Assembly: GCF_026151205.1 (NCBI RefSeq)
Contig: NC_087072.1
Coordinates: 8,863,669-8,927,668 of the forward strand
Direction of reading: 5' to 3'
Length of the DNA stretch: 64,000 nt
Origin: Bolinopsis microptera
Lineage: Eukaryota > Ctenophora > Tentaculata > Lobata > Bolinopsidae
Positions 19,682-31,736 of the stretch are shown here, piece after piece. The first letter of the stretch is position 1, and each line of letters opens with the position of its first letter. The notes under the pieces are model-generated. The model saw only the letters and a program-made list of their open reading frames with translations, had not been told where the DNA came from and made no database searches. The position numbers were made by a program, and so were the translations under genes.

Positions 19682-20362
19682 ATGGCTGACAGAAGTAACT
19701 TGTTCGATGTTCCCTCTTCTGAGAAACAATCTGGACTTCTTAAACCAACACCAGACCTAGTTAGCAAAATTCATGTTATCATTTTATATGAACAAATCTC
19801 GCTCCTGTATTTAATATTTATACGCAAAAAAATCAGGCGTTCTTACTTCTTTTTAATCTTCACAAATTAGTTACCCAATCAACTAATTGGCTAATTAATC
19901 TCAGGTTGCTGAGATCTACGCTACAGCAGGAAAAAGTTTCAGCAGACTGGCTGAGTTGACTGCCAGATTGCACAAAATTCAAGATCCTGACAACGCTGCA
20001 AAAGCAAGGTTTCTTTAAAAATATAATCTAAGGAGGGCACCCAAAAATGTCCTGGAAACCGATAAATATTAAATAATGCTACAGACGATGATGTAATTTC
20101 ATTAAATGTCTTAATTTGATTAGAGATTAATGCGCCCTGAATTCTCATCTGTTCTTCCTTAAATCACTGTAATTTAATCGAACACTTGCCATATATGGCT
20201 TGAAATTGACGATATTCAATTCCTTTTTACATTTTATTGAAGTTATTAAAATTACAGTGGTTCAAGGTGGACACATGATGAACTTAAACTGTTGAAAGAC
20301 GCTCTTGTTAGATTTTCTGACGATATTGATACAATAAGCGACCAGATCAAATCGCGTACCGT
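19682..20362 (+). CDS. BAP18-like SANT-domain chromatin protein (3' end not found)
   Basis: Three exons join in phase: 19682-19759 (MADRSNLFDVPSSEKQ...), 19905-20008 (VAEIYATAGKSFSRLAELTA...) and 20258-20362 (SRWTHDELKLLKDALVRFSD, then DQIKSRTV). The pattern resembles vertebrate BAP18/C17orf49 (short N-terminal helix, then a SANT/Myb-like domain with conserved W and the ERTV-like end), a subunit of the BPTF/NURF and MLL1 complexes that bind H3K4me3 nucleosomes. Exon 3 ends at GTAAG. Read through, it would stop immediately (ACC GTG TAA). No following exon with the expected basic QIK-type sequence could be found before 23 kb, so the last exon is missing, far away or lost. Confidence 0.7.
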
Positions 20363-20924
20363 GTAAGTTCCTTGATTTCCTTGATTTCGTCTAGTTAGTA
20401 GCCTGATTTCCTCAGAACTAAGTTAGCTATGATAACCAGCTTACTAATGGTAGTAGTAGAGTAGCAATGCAGTGCACGTTATATTCACTATTTTCCTGGC
20501 TCCCCTGTGCAACAGAAGTAGCATCAATCTCGGGACCCAAGTCTGTTAATTACAACCTTGGTATGTTGAATAATGAATATCATAATATGTACTAGAATAG
20601 CAGGTAGGTGTAGTAGATAGAGTTATGAGATTTTGACATTTATTTAAAATTACATAATAAGCTTGTAATAAGAAGGGAATATTTCTTATTTCATCATTGA
20701 AGTTAAATCTTCGAACCATGATGCTGAGGCAGTGAAACAAACTATTTTGAAATTTCCTTCTGCAAGAACTTAATTTACAAAACTTAAATAATTGACTAAT
20801 TTATTAACCCACACCAAATAAGCTTAACTAATTTAAGTGAAATATATTTGCTACTGAAAACATTACACATCACAATGAAAACTACACACTCTTTTCTAAA
20901 GTGCCCTTTTCTCCGTTTGGTCAG
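20363..20924. other. intergenic or intronic stretch, no exon supported
   Basis: AT-rich sequence between the last visible BAP18-like exon and the convergent CAP gene. I tested acceptors near 20702 and 20728; both give immediate stops in the required phase. Confidence 0.4.
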
Positions 20925-20966
20925 GTTTCTAGTCTGAGGTTTCTAGTCTGAAGTTTCTAGTCTGAG
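20925..20966. repeat. 14-bp tandem repeat, three units, covering the CAP stop codon
   Basis: The unit GGTTTCTAGTCTGA occurs at 20925-20938 and 20939-20952, then with one change at 20953-20966. On the - strand each unit contains TCAGACTAG, so the repeat duplicates the last codons and the stop of the CAP gene. Confidence 0.85.
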
Positions 20967-21717
20967 GTTTCGACGTAAGGTTTATTGCGCTTGAGCACGT
21001 TAGCCTCGAACTGTCCGTCCCAGTTACCCGGTGGGGAATAGTTACAGCACACCAGCGTTTTTGTGTACTTCCCAGATGGCGCTGAGGCAAACCCGCATCC
21101 AAGTTTCTTTGAGCCCTTCCACACAACCTAGTAGAAATATATGATACTCGGTCAATGTCATGTATGTCATGTATTTATGATCATCAAGTTATAACTTAAA
21201 ATCATATGCCTAAAAGTTTCACCTTAACGATTTTTGGTTTGGGTGTTACCTGCGGTTTCATCAATTATAAGCGAATGCGTTTTAACGAGATTCCGACTTA
21301 TAACTATCATATTAAGGTCACCTGTGTGAAGTGGCCTGTTGCATCGGCGAATACTGGGTTATTCCAATCGTAGTCCTTTATCTCCGCGTACCACTTTTGT
21401 ACTGCGTCGATTCCAATACCGGAATGAGGAGCTGTACTCATGGACCCGTAAAGGTTCTCCCCGTACCCACTGTCCTTGCTGTGCAACAACTTGCCTCCAT
21501 TTTCCGACAGATAGGTACACCAATCCTGAGCGAACTCTGCCAGTTCAGTATCCCACACAAGCGCCGTTGTGTTTTGATGCACTCTACGCATTTTCATATG
21601 TTCTTTCACAATTTGCCTCCGGAATCTAAACGAAACGGGCTTCCTAACCCCGTTACGCCCGAGAGCCAAAGCCCCACACACTAGAAGAACAAAAACACCG
21701 ACCAACAAAAACTTCAT
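20957..21717 (-). CDS. secreted CAP/SCP-domain protein (GLIPR2/PR-1-like)
   Basis: Two exons, 21717-21322 and 21127-20957, join in phase 0 and encode 188 residues. Start chosen at MKFLLVGVFVLLVCGALALG, a clear signal peptide that follows a TATA box. The upstream in-frame ATG gives no better signal. The CAP signatures are present: GHFTQ joined by the intron to VVWKGSKKLGCG (CAP1 motif) and LVCCNYSPPGNW (CAP2). The conserved cavity residues are visible as His in LLHSKDS, Glu in GENLY and His in GHFTQ. Such small single-domain CAP proteins are secreted and bind lipids or take part in defence or venom; the role here is unknown. The gene converges on the BAP18-like gene. Confidence 0.9.
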
Positions 21718-21791
21718 CTTATCGAATAACCTTAACGAATTGGAGCTGTTCAGTAAATAATAAAGTAAAGTAAATACCAAAATGGAGCTCT

Positions 21792-21798
21792 TTATATA
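21792..21798 (-). promoter_or_regulatory. TATA box of the CAP gene
   Basis: On the - strand, TATATAA lies about 75 bp upstream of the chosen CAP start codon. This fits transcription beginning near 21765 and the choice of the downstream ATG. Confidence 0.55.
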
Positions 21799-21839
21799 AT
21801 AATCCTGGGAAAAGGGGACCGCTACGTGGCAAGGCACGC

Positions 21840-22321
21840 TAACGTATTGTGTCTAAAGGCTCTTTGAGGCCACTTCAGGTTTAGTGACATCCTTATTGTT
21901 GTTTAAATATTTGTTAGAAAATGTTTTAAGAGAAGACATTGTTACACATTATGAAGGCAAGATTACCGACACCTTTTCGGCAAATATAATAGTTAGATAT
22001 TCATCATTTAACTAGGCGAGCCGAGTAACCTAAGATTTCCCTTTAATAAATTTATTTATTGTCAAAGCTTGTATTATATTGCCACATTATGGATCCACAA
22101 TTCTTTTTACAGATAAAGTGCTTTGTAATATTATTTTTGATAACAAAAGAAACTATTAGAAAAAACTTTAAATTTAACGGATAGTCAAACATTGAGATAA
22201 CGCGGATAACTATTTCTATTGCACAATTTAAACTTATAAAGTTGTAAATCATTGTTCAAAGTTTGAACTATAGTTTGAGGCCTGATAGCTCATTGCTGAT
22301 ATTTTAAATTATTGGCACATA
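21840..22321. other. intergenic stretch, no gene seen
   Basis: AT-rich sequence between the CAP promoter and the second mariner-like element. Nothing recognised. Confidence 0.4.
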
Positions 22322-23264
22322 CAGGGTGGCCCAAAAGTGACTACCCACACGCAACCTCTTAATAACTCACGTAATTCGTCTCCAAATTGCACCAAAATTT
22401 CAGAGATTATAGATATGGGTCAAACTTAGATTTCCTGAAAGTTTCGTAAGCCACGCCCAATTACAGTGGGCGTGGCGTGACACTCCCTCTTTTTCACTAT
22501 TGTCTTCATAAAATGAGAAAGCTTTAAGCTAAGAACTCCAAATTTTTGGCACACATTTGCCTTGATAATTTAAAACCTTTCCCAAAGTTTCAAGTTCATT
22601 GTTCAAAATTTGGCTGAGTTATGACCATTTCAAAATTCATCGGAAACGTGATCCGAGCACTCAGTCAGTGATCTCTGCACTCAATCAGTGATCTCGTCAC
22701 CCAATCTGATCAAGAGTAAGGCGTTAGCTGTATTAATGAGGTTCATTAGGCTTTACCAAACATACTGAGGAGATGACGACCTGATCATGATTGATTGGAT
22801 ACCTGTCTTTGCTAGACAGGAAAACACCAAATTCTTCGTAAAAGTAAGGTCCTAGGATTCCACGAGAACTGATGGCGCACCAGATCGTGACCTTTTCAGG
22901 AAAATCAGGAATCACGGTCTAAAAGTTGGTTTTTCTTTGTGATCCGATAGGCCCGGTTAGAAAGATCTCGCTTTAGGATTGAACAATGAACTTGAAACTT
23001 TGGGAAAGGTTTTAAATTATCAAGCCAAATGTGTGCAAAAAATTTGGAGTTCTTAGCTTAAAGTGTTCTCATTTTATGAAGGACAATAGTGAAAAAGAGG
23101 GAGTGTCACGCCACGCCCACTGTAATTGGGCGTGGCTTACGAAACTTTCAGGAAATCTAAGTTTGACCCATATCTATAATCTCTGAAATTTTGGTGCAAT
23201 TTGAAGACGAATTACGTGAGTTATTAAAAGGTTGCGTGTGGGTAGTCACTTTTGGGCCACCCTG
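22322..23264. mobile_element. mariner-like element, internally deleted second copy
   Basis: It starts CAGGGTGGCCCAAAAGTG and ends ...GGGCCACCCTG, the same family as 6941-8225. The left flank is TA. The right flank is AT, probably a mutated target site. The 943-bp length means a large internal deletion. A transposase remnant on the - strand (about 22915-22733) keeps FPEKVTIWCAISSRGILG and PYFYEEF, the region around the second catalytic Asp of mariner-type transposases. Confidence 0.85.
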
Positions 23265-23414
23265 ATGTCATGTTTTAAAGCAAACTTATAGGTTTAATAA
23301 AACCTTTATAGTATATGTTAGATCGTCTGCCAGGCGGGCTTACTATTTGTCTAAAAATAGAACAAATAGCTTTTTACCCCTAAAGCTAAGGGCAGTTTCT
23401 GGATTATTAGAAGA

Positions 23415-24520
23415 AAAGAGGAGTTACGTGGCACATAGGTGCAGATTTCGTTTTGAGGTGAACTTTTAAGTTCCCGAGAAATCTTCTTAAGTTTGCTTTT
23501 TTTTTCTCCTCGGGCACATTCGTAACCTACGGGCCAGGTAAACCTAAACTACATATTGACCGTTATGTACGTCGGTATCTGTTGATGAGCCAAATCATCT
23601 GAAAAGCCCTAAACCTATATTTTGCTCCTAGGCACGTAGCCAGGATTTTTCTTTGGGGGGGCTGTCGGCGAGCGAAGCTGTGGCAGGGGTCTGGGGCGCA
23701 GCCCCCAGCGGGTTCCAGGGGCGGACCCCATTGGCGAGGGCTAGGGGGCGCAGCCCCCCGGAAAAATTTTGCGAAATAGGGTGTTTTAGGCTAAATTGAA
23801 AGTTTAATGAATTTACAAAAATGTATAGTTTGGCATAATCATTGCCTACAATCCTGACCTGAGTAATTTCCCCCTTTGAGACTTTATTTTGGGTTGAAAA
23901 TTGAGTTTATCGAGAGGAAGTGAAAAATCTCTGGTTCAAATTTGGATTTGAAGCCATGTTTAATTTTTTCCTTTTCACCCTTTTGAAAAAAGGCAATAGT
24001 GAAAGGTTACGAATGGATGTTTTTGCAGAAAAACGTGGATTTTGGAAATAGCGGTAGGTGGGTCAAATATATGTCGTGTTCCTTACTTGCTTCCGTTCGT
24101 TTCCATGTCAACTTGCCACGCGCACGCGCACGGGGATTGCTTGCGGAGATGTGGTGTATAGCTAGTATGTGGTCAATGAATGCGCGGCACTAGCGTATTT
24201 TAATGTATACTAGTAATGTATAGTATTTTGTAATAAGCCCAACTTGAATGTGGCACGCGTAGTCTACTGATGTTTCAATATGATTATTATTAAGGTGAGC
24301 TGATTAGAGCTTATATTAATAGTTATAGTGAGATGGAAATCTAGCGTCCGCCAAAACGAAACAACGGGCGCAATTCTTGTTTCTGTTGAGGTCAATTTTT
24401 TGCGCAGAAAGCGCTCGATTTTAGGGGGAAAAATGTAAGTTTGCTTTTAATTTTTAAGTTCCTGTCGGCACCTGAAATCGACGAAATCTGCAGGGGTGAC
24501 GTGGCAAAGCTTTTTTCTAG
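23415..24520. mobile_element. composite repeat with imperfect ~95-bp inverted ends
   Basis: The stretch 23415-23515 (GTGCAGATTTCGTTTTGAGG ... TTTAAGTTCC ... AAGTTTGCTTTT) is imperfectly inverted at about 24425-24520 (AAGTTTGCTTTTAATT ... CGAAATCTGCAGG). It looks like an old DNA transposon with a hAT-like MITE piece inserted at 23636. No transposase frame found. Borders are approximate. Confidence 0.4.
23636..23800 (+). mobile_element. hAT-type MITE fragment, G-rich
   Basis: GCACGTAGCCAGGATTTTTC ... GCGAAATAGGGTGTTTTAGG matches, on the other strand, the right end of the 13497-13930 element. This copy has gained G-rich GGGGCGCAGCCCCC motifs, which form short palindromes. The far end of the copy could not be identified. 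Confidence 0.65.
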
Positions 24521-26733
24521 ATCTGTTGAACTTGATGGGAGCCATAATATGTGTTAATAAATACATAGTGTGAACGGTTACGCCTACATCAATGTTTTTC
24601 GAAAATTGTCAAATTGTTACAAAGGACTCAAAGAGTACCATGGCCATGATTGGTCATGTGGTTTCATTGTGGTTTTTTAAGACTCCCATATCGGTTACTT
24701 ACCTTTTGATTTGGGTCGCCTCGAATCTTGATTCTAACTGAACATTTTATTGTGTGAGGATGTCATGTCTATTGACTATATTGTCAGGAGGTCTATTCAC
24801 TTTATGTATGTTACTGCTGTCCGTAGCGATAAGAATACTATTGCTCATGTCCACAATGTCGCGAAATCCGAATTCATTTTAAATGAAGCGTTAGTATCAA
24901 ACACGCGCTAAAATCACGCGCGCTGTATGCTTTTCTCTCTCAATGTGCCGCCTTATTTGTTTTCCTGGCCAAAGTTGAACAACAAACATAAACTCATGAT
25001 ACTCATCTGGGTCATATGACATGTCCGCAGTTTGACAAGATATTGATCTGTCAAAGCGTTTCTGAGCTTATCGTAAGAACCTTTCAGAGCACAAGTCAGA
25101 GACATGATACGAAGTGAGAATCTAGCCAGCAAGAGGACAAGCTTGTTCGAAGAATCGGTTAGTTATCAAAGTCACAATGATTACGGAAATTTTAGAATTG
25201 TAGACATTTAATCATTAATTTTGTTTTAACCGGCGTACTCGAATACATACATCGATTTTCGTAATAAGCTTAATGCATGATTTTTCCCACTTGAACTATT
25301 TATCTGCTTTAGCCCAGTGGTCCTATGCAATCGCAAGCATATACAACAAATCTTCAGATTTTATATAAATGCAACACGAAAGAGTTAGAAACTTAGTAAT
25401 TTAACTCCTCTTTCTCTAACAGGAGTACAGCAAATCACCGCCCAAAGAAAGTGAAGAAAGAGCAGCCAGACAGAGAACGTGTAAGGAACACAGTTCCGGT
25501 AGACACGGATAATCACCCACCGCCATGCTCGACCAAACGTGAGCAATCCCGTGCTTCTCTTTGTAGTTGTTTTTGTGACCCTTTTTGTATTTCCTAATGT
25601 GATATTTGGTGGTAAACTTCCGAGGACTTTCAATTCAGTAAGTGTAGAATAAATGACTGATACCAAGATCTTTCAGTGCTGCAGAGAACCACCAACTAAC
25701 GATTTATTGAGAAGTTGAGACTTGTTGATGTGGCTGGGTGGCGGGATGCTGTGACTAACAACACAACTATATATTATGTACATGTACTATCATCATTCTT
25801 TACATAGTGACTCGATAGTCTGCAAACAAAGGACTTCTGATGGTATTAACTATAAACTAAAAAATCAAGTGTGTTGACCAGTTGTTATTTATATATTGGA
25901 AACTGTTTTGATCCTGATTTGCAGTTGAAATGACCTCTGTTTTATGTCACGGTCAATGTGGTGAAGTTAAGCGACTTGTTTGCCAGCAAAGTTTTAATAA
26001 TTTCAAATTTAATTCCGTTTCGAGTATTTGATCTAACTTTATTCCTTACTGTAAGTGCAGTTCTATTATATCGGAAATAACAAAGATATGCTTTTCAATT
26101 TACTCATCTTAAAGACCGTTCAAATAAAATGTAACTTACAATTATTCGTTTACAACTCCTCCGTTTGACCGACGGCGTCGGTTAGTGACATGCCTTGCGG
26201 ATTCTGTTTTATGGCTCATAGTTGAAACATTTTCTGCTTCGCATCGTATTCTGGAAAGATAAATAATGTCACCATGATTTTGGACTATCAGCTTAAAAAT
26301 GCAATGATCGTTAGGGATTGTGTCTCTTCTTAATGCTCAGAATTCATAATTTTACTGGCGTACGTAGGCGATGCCTGTGCCCAAAAATGCACCGAGTAAT
26401 TTTGTATGTGAGTGATCCCTCATAAAAAATTCCAGAAATTAATACGCTTATTTTCAAATCGAACAAATACAGGATCACAAAATAATGTTAAATAAGCAAT
26501 AATGAAACACGAGAAAATACTCTGAAATCAGATAATAGTAAATCTGGGTAGCTTTAGTTCTGGGTCAACCCTTCGGGAAATCTCATCCATGCACCATAAA
26601 ATACACTACAACATGACTGATTATCCCGCCATGCATAACGCTTCTAATTACACCGCACAACGGCCATAATTTACACTATTTTTTGACCGACCATCTTCAT
26701 ATCAGAAACCAAGCAATTACACCTGACCAAGAG
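24521..26733. other. long stretch without a supported gene
   Basis: No gene I can defend. Two short candidate exons on the + strand were noted: ATG at 25104 (MIRSENLASKRTSLF, ending at a GT donor) and an open frame after the acceptor near 25431. Their phases do not join cleanly. Further on (26560-26680) there is only AT-rich sequence up to the 3' end of the receptor gene. Confidence 0.4.
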
Positions 26734-29700
26734 CTATACGTCAGTCCGCTCGATAGCTTGGAGGTTAGCAATAACATCCCTTTCCCCGCCCAACCCTCTC
26801 AGAACCATGGTATCGAAGTAGTCCTTATCTCTACCCCCAGCCTTACTGGCCCCTCTCACCGGAGACCCAGGGTCGTGTCGTGCAGTTGTGAGATCAGGAC
26901 TCTTAGTAAGAGTTCCGCCAGTAAGAGTCTTACTGGCGGAGCTACTGTGACAGCTGAGCAGGTCTCTCGTGGGCAGTTGGAGACGGGAGAGTCGTCTGTA
27001 GATCTGTTCTCGGCGATCCTCCGTGGTAGAGTCGGCGGTGGCGGAGGTGTCGGGTTTTACCGGGGTGTAGTGGGCAGGACTGGCGACTAGAGTGGGAAAT
27101 ATGTACTCTTTGTAGGATAGTAGGAGGGGGTAAGCGTTGCACATACTCGGCATCAGCCTGAGGGGAATAGTTAGTGGTAGGGCAGAATTATTTAAGTAGC
27201 ACATAATCGTCATGATAATTATAGTTGTCTGTTGAATTTTGAGGGACCTTCAGATAATGAATAACTATACTTTAAAGTCGTTATTTGTCTTCATCCCCGA
27301 CATTAAGTCACACCACATGACATGACGTCACAGTTCACACCACATGACACGACGTCACAGTTCCCACCGCATGACACGACGTCACACAGTATTTATACTC
27401 ACTGCAACATGTAAATGTATATGTAGAACTCTTCGTAGTACGCGTTGGGGAAGACTGTAGATGTAAATGTATCCATCAGGGTAACCAGCATGGACGGCAG
27501 GTACAACCTAAGATAAGGTAGAGTTATAAATTTCATTGTTTGACACTCACAGTTATTAACAATATGGGGTCGTTCACATGTTATTGAGGGTGAGAGATCA
27601 GGGAGTTTTTAAATATTTACGCTAGTATAATTCTGACACTATAGTTATGTAAAACTGACTACGGAGGGGGAGGGGGTAAAAATTAGCCGAATAGTGATTG
27701 AGTAATATTCGAAAGGACCCCATATTGTTAATAACTATGTTAATAACAATTGAATGGTTAACGCTACACTCGAAAACTTTAAGCCTTTTGTGACTTCGTT
27801 GTTATATTAAAATATGGTGGCCATTGTGTTATTATTAAACTTTCTATGTTGTATTTACCTGGGGACCCAAGCTTAGTGTTCATAAACAAACGTATGATGT
27901 CAGGGCGGAATGACAGACTGAGCGCCGCCCAGTAATGTTGTCTTAAAACAGATGCTGCTTTTATCTGACCAGTCGTATTAAAGAACAGAGAGACTGGTTT
28001 TACTGAAACTTACCACGTGGTTAACCCGAACATGAGGGTGAAGTATTTCCCTTCTCTGGACTCGTCATTAAACAGTTTCTTGTAGTTGGAATGCCCGCTC
28101 TGTCACGGAATCAATCAAATTATTAAGGTAATATAGTATTATGTTTATTATGAGCATTTTTTACTCATCAGGGATAGTTCAGTTGTATTACAGATGAACA
28201 TGATTCCGACAAACATGTGAACAATTTTGAATATAATTACGGTCATGTTTAAGAAATAACTTAAATCTTTAAACTTGATCTATACCTGCAGTGTAAGCTG
28301 TCCGATTAGAATTAGGACTGTAATAACTTGAGCTTGACAGATAAATACTCCTGATCGTTTCGAACCTGACAAATCTGAAATCACTCGATCTGATTTGATA
28401 CATAACAGTAAACGAGATACTGCAGCCATTATGTAAATATGTATAGTACTTTTAGCTAACAAATGTTGAAAACATGCCCGTAAAAACACAAAAACAGTTA
28501 AGTTAGCTAACCAAATGGCTTTACTGCTCAAATTAAAAAGGACCAGAGCCGGCCAGGGCTGTTGTTCATAATAAAATGATTGCAATAATTTTTACTCCTC
28601 GATTTGTACCTCCCAACGTTAACCGCGATCTCAAACCTAATTGCTAATCAATATTAATAGCTCCAGAGTTCAGACCAAAATCGGAACCGTAGCACCAGCA
28701 CATATAAACCCTACAACCTAATAGAATACGGTAATGTGGGGTAAACTTTGTGGGGGTCACGTGCTCTGACCTTTGTCACTTTGTTTCTCATGCTCGTGAG
28801 GCGCAGCTTTGGTCATGCACCAGCCCAGCTTTTGATCGTAACAAATAGAGCTCTGTTCAGAAACGTGGGCTATGTCAGAGTTCTTAGCTTCGTATATCTT
28901 CGTGTAGGCTACGTCAACTGTGAAAAAAGAGTGTCAGAGGCGTTTTTCACCACCTGATACGTCGTGAACCACTGACAGAAACTGTATTTGACAACTGCTT
29001 CAACATGAAACAAGGTTCATGGCCCGTTCCAACGAGTCCCTTATTCGGGCACAAATCATTTGTCCATGTCAGGAAAACAAGTGGCAAAACTCTGGACAGG
29101 TTAGGAGTAGAATGTCAGGTTCCTCATGGTTAATACTATAACTAAACATTTGCTCACACATTTCACTTACAAACGGCGTAAGAAAGAGGGATAAGGACGC
29201 TGAAGAGTAGAGTGTTCTTCAACCTGCTCTTGTTCGGCCCATAACTCTCACTTTTCCTCAGAACCATGACTCTGTCGTAGGCAGAGAGTCCCAGGGTCAT
29301 AAAGGAGGATTGGAGTAGGAATAAGTTTATCCAGTAACCCGCATGACACATGGAACCTGATAAAACCTGCGCGAACCATTGTGAATAAGTGAAACAAATT
29401 TAGATATTATCGTCATATAACTCATAGTCTTTTGAGGCATGTAAAATGTAAAATGAGCTGTTTGATCGCTTTTGTGCCTAGTAAAGATCAACCTATGCAC
29501 ACACATTTTTGAATCCTAGCTTACCCTTCCGTTAAAAGTAACTGTAAGGATTTTGTGTCGTACCTCGAGGTTGCATATCCTGATTATGGACGGCAGGATC
29601 ACCAGAAACACTGCGAATAAAGGAAGTCTGGTTCACTTTTACTATATAACATCACGTTCAGTTTTATATTAATGTAGAACATGAATAGTTCAATTTTTGA

Positions 29701-30014
29701 TGTAAAGTTTGAATTACACTCTTACCTTTCATAAGATCAGTGACCATAAAGAGGGTGATGAAATGACAAGTAACCTTGCCAATAACAGCTCCAAACCTCC
29801 GCAAGACATACACTACACATGAATTAGAAGCAACCGCTCCTAGGAACAGAGGAATCAAGATAACAAGAGCAGATTTGCCTCTGCTGGAGATAACGTGACC
29901 ATGGCAACTGTAAAGCTGGTCTCCCCCCTCTCCAGGAGTCAGCTCATCTGCTACCTCGTACTGGTAACTGTGGGGAGCTCGTGATAGGGCTGCGTCCGTA
30001 ATGTTCATGTCCAT
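26734..30014 (-). CDS. rhodopsin-like (class A) 7-TM G-protein-coupled receptor, orphan
   Basis: Seven exons join in phase: 30014-29726, 29610-29564, 29366-29171, 28365-28286, 28099-28014, 27507-27403 and 27157-26734, giving 408 residues. Seven hydrophobic segments can be traced. TM1 is VILIPLFLGAVASNSCVVYV. TM3 has the disulfide Cys at 119 and DRV at 143-145 in SAYDRVMVL, the DRY position. TM6 lies around TTWLYLPSMLVTLM. TM7 lies around NAYPLLLSY (275-283), where NPxxY is expected but Pro is displaced. The extracellular N-terminus has NIT (a glycosylation site) and a single Cys. The C-tail of about 120 residues is rich in Ser/Thr. The ligand cannot be deduced. The gene converges on the empty 24.5-26.7 kb stretch. 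Confidence 0.8.
26899..26940. repeat. two adjacent palindromes inside the receptor C-tail exon
   Basis: TCCGCCAGTAAGA (26914-26926) and its perfect inverse (26928-26940) are separated by one base. Directly before lies the shorter palindrome ACTCTTA-G-TAAGAGT. Both are within coding sequence for the receptor tail. Confidence 0.8.
27311..27390. repeat. 27-bp tandem repeat with CRE-like TGACGTCA cores
   Basis: Three units in the last intron of the receptor gene, with CACATGA at 27314 and 27341 and CGCATGA at 27368. Each contains GACGTCAC. The first has a perfect CREB/ATF palindrome TGACGTCA; the other two have CGACGTCA. Confidence 0.75.
27855..27935 (+). mobile_element. small MITE with TTAC...GTAA ends, copy 3
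   Basis: Same family as 1849-1935. It begins TTACCTGGGGACCC, contains GGCGGAATGACAGACTGAGC and ends GCCCAGTAA. It lies in an intron of the receptor gene. Confidence 0.75.
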
Positions 30015-31736
30015 GGTTACATTCCGTCTGGGGTGTGTTTCTGGGGTTGTGGGAGAGGGTCAAACTCAAAGATTTATTTTACCAATTCTGTCCCTACAAT
30101 AGCAGATCACACACAAAATTTCTGAATGAAAAGCGGAGCGCTAATTCAGTGTTTTTATAGTAAGTAATGTATCAGAGGTGTGTGATGGACATGAGGCGAT
30201 TCCCCAGCTCATTTCGCACTTGGCACTGTCAAGTGCGCGATTGAGGGTTCAGTAAGTGATGATTGCAGGAGAAGCAAGAAAACAGAACTACATCAATCAA
30301 ATTTCGTAGTTCCATCGCGATTAGACAGCTGCTGTTATTCCTTTCAGGACACTTCACACCCTCAGGGGTTTCATTGGATTTAGTTTATGCAAATCGTTTG
30401 GCATTAACATTATGTTCATTCAAATTAAGTAGCGGGTCGTATGCAAAGTTTAACAACCAATTAGATCAATTAGATCAATTACCAAATTAGGCTCGACTTG
30501 GTCTAAATAAACACGTATTTTGCGCTATATGGTGTTCTTTATCGTGCAAAGTGCAAAGCAGTACAGTCAGGGTTACATGACGGGTATGTTGTTTATATAA
30601 ACGCAGTAATTAAGTAGAATTAGTTTAGAAGCAGTTAACACAGTGAGACTCATTAACAATTAGTGTTCTCCTGTCACAAATAATGGAGACTTGTTTTTAA
30701 AACAACAGAGCAGCGAAATTTGAACAAACTACAACATGCGATATTCAGTATTATTTGAGGATCCATATATACATATATGTGGGGCAGGTGGCAAAGTAAA
30801 TATACCGAAGAGGTCGACTTGAGAGCGCTTTTGATCAGATGGCAGAAATATATATAGAAGTACATCATAATCAACAACCATCCAGCAAGTATCACACACG
30901 TGATACAAACCACCAAACCAGCCAATCAGAGCACAGTATTCACAACACGTGACTCAAACCAGCCAATCAGAGACCAGGGATATGAGGGATATGAGGGATA
31001 TATCAAGATGCACTGACGGAAACTACGTTTAAAGTTGAGCATAGTTCCAACCAAGTGAAATCAATCTATTTGATTAGTTTTTAAATATAATGAAATGTTG
31101 TGCAATACTTTTGTTGTAAAATAAAAGCAGAGAGAGCGCATATTTAATTAATAAGCCGTAGTTTAACGTGTTTTTTCATCAACTTAACACAGTACGCAGT
31201 ATTTTGAGAGGGCCACTCTATGAGATCCCATTACACATCCAATTTGAACAGTCTCTCGTAAATTGGGATCGAATTGCTCGAGTATTGCACGTGGTCTGGG
31301 ACTCTGGGGGCTACTACTAATTTCTGCTACTGCTGAAATTACGTCGTGAATTCCAACGAAAGAACAAATTTCCAATAAAATCGTAGTATCGGTACCACAT
31401 GACGGCAAATAACTAACCAGCACACAGTATCTGAGAGTGAGATACAGTGGTCAACAAAAACTGTTAAATCTAATCGGGAACAATCGCCAACAATGAACGA
31501 GTTTTATATAAAACTCTTGTCTTTATTAAACTTTACCACCATTGAATGAATTGCTGGTTGTGTTTTAAAGTTTCGTACAACCAAGAAGACAAAACACGAT
31601 TTATGATAGAGTCTAGTCATGGTTTTGATAGGAGAGTGGCCGGTGGAGTTAGCGATCAGAATCTATAAATGCAAAGTTTGTCAGTGTTGATAATTATGAG
31701 TTTGAAAATAAATGAGCTTCAGAAGGTCACAATGGC
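30015..31736. other. intergenic stretch upstream of the receptor gene
   Basis: No supported gene. Short open frames on both strands lack domains and splice context. A GGGATATGA triplication lies near 30970-31000. Confidence 0.4.

Noticed and set aside
20690-20775. Fourth exon of the BAP18-like gene (AVKQTILKFPSART)
   Set aside because: No acceptor gives the required phase without an immediate stop.
25104-25666. Possible small membrane-protein gene on the + strand (hydrophobic LLFVVVFVTLFVF segment)
   Set aside because: Exons do not join in phase without a very short intron; no homologue recognised.
26683-27090. 135-codon frame on the + strand
   Set aside because: Shadow of the last receptor exon on the other strand.
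30674-30925. 83-codon hydrophobic frame on the - strand
   Set aside because: No splice context, AT-rich codon pattern, no family.
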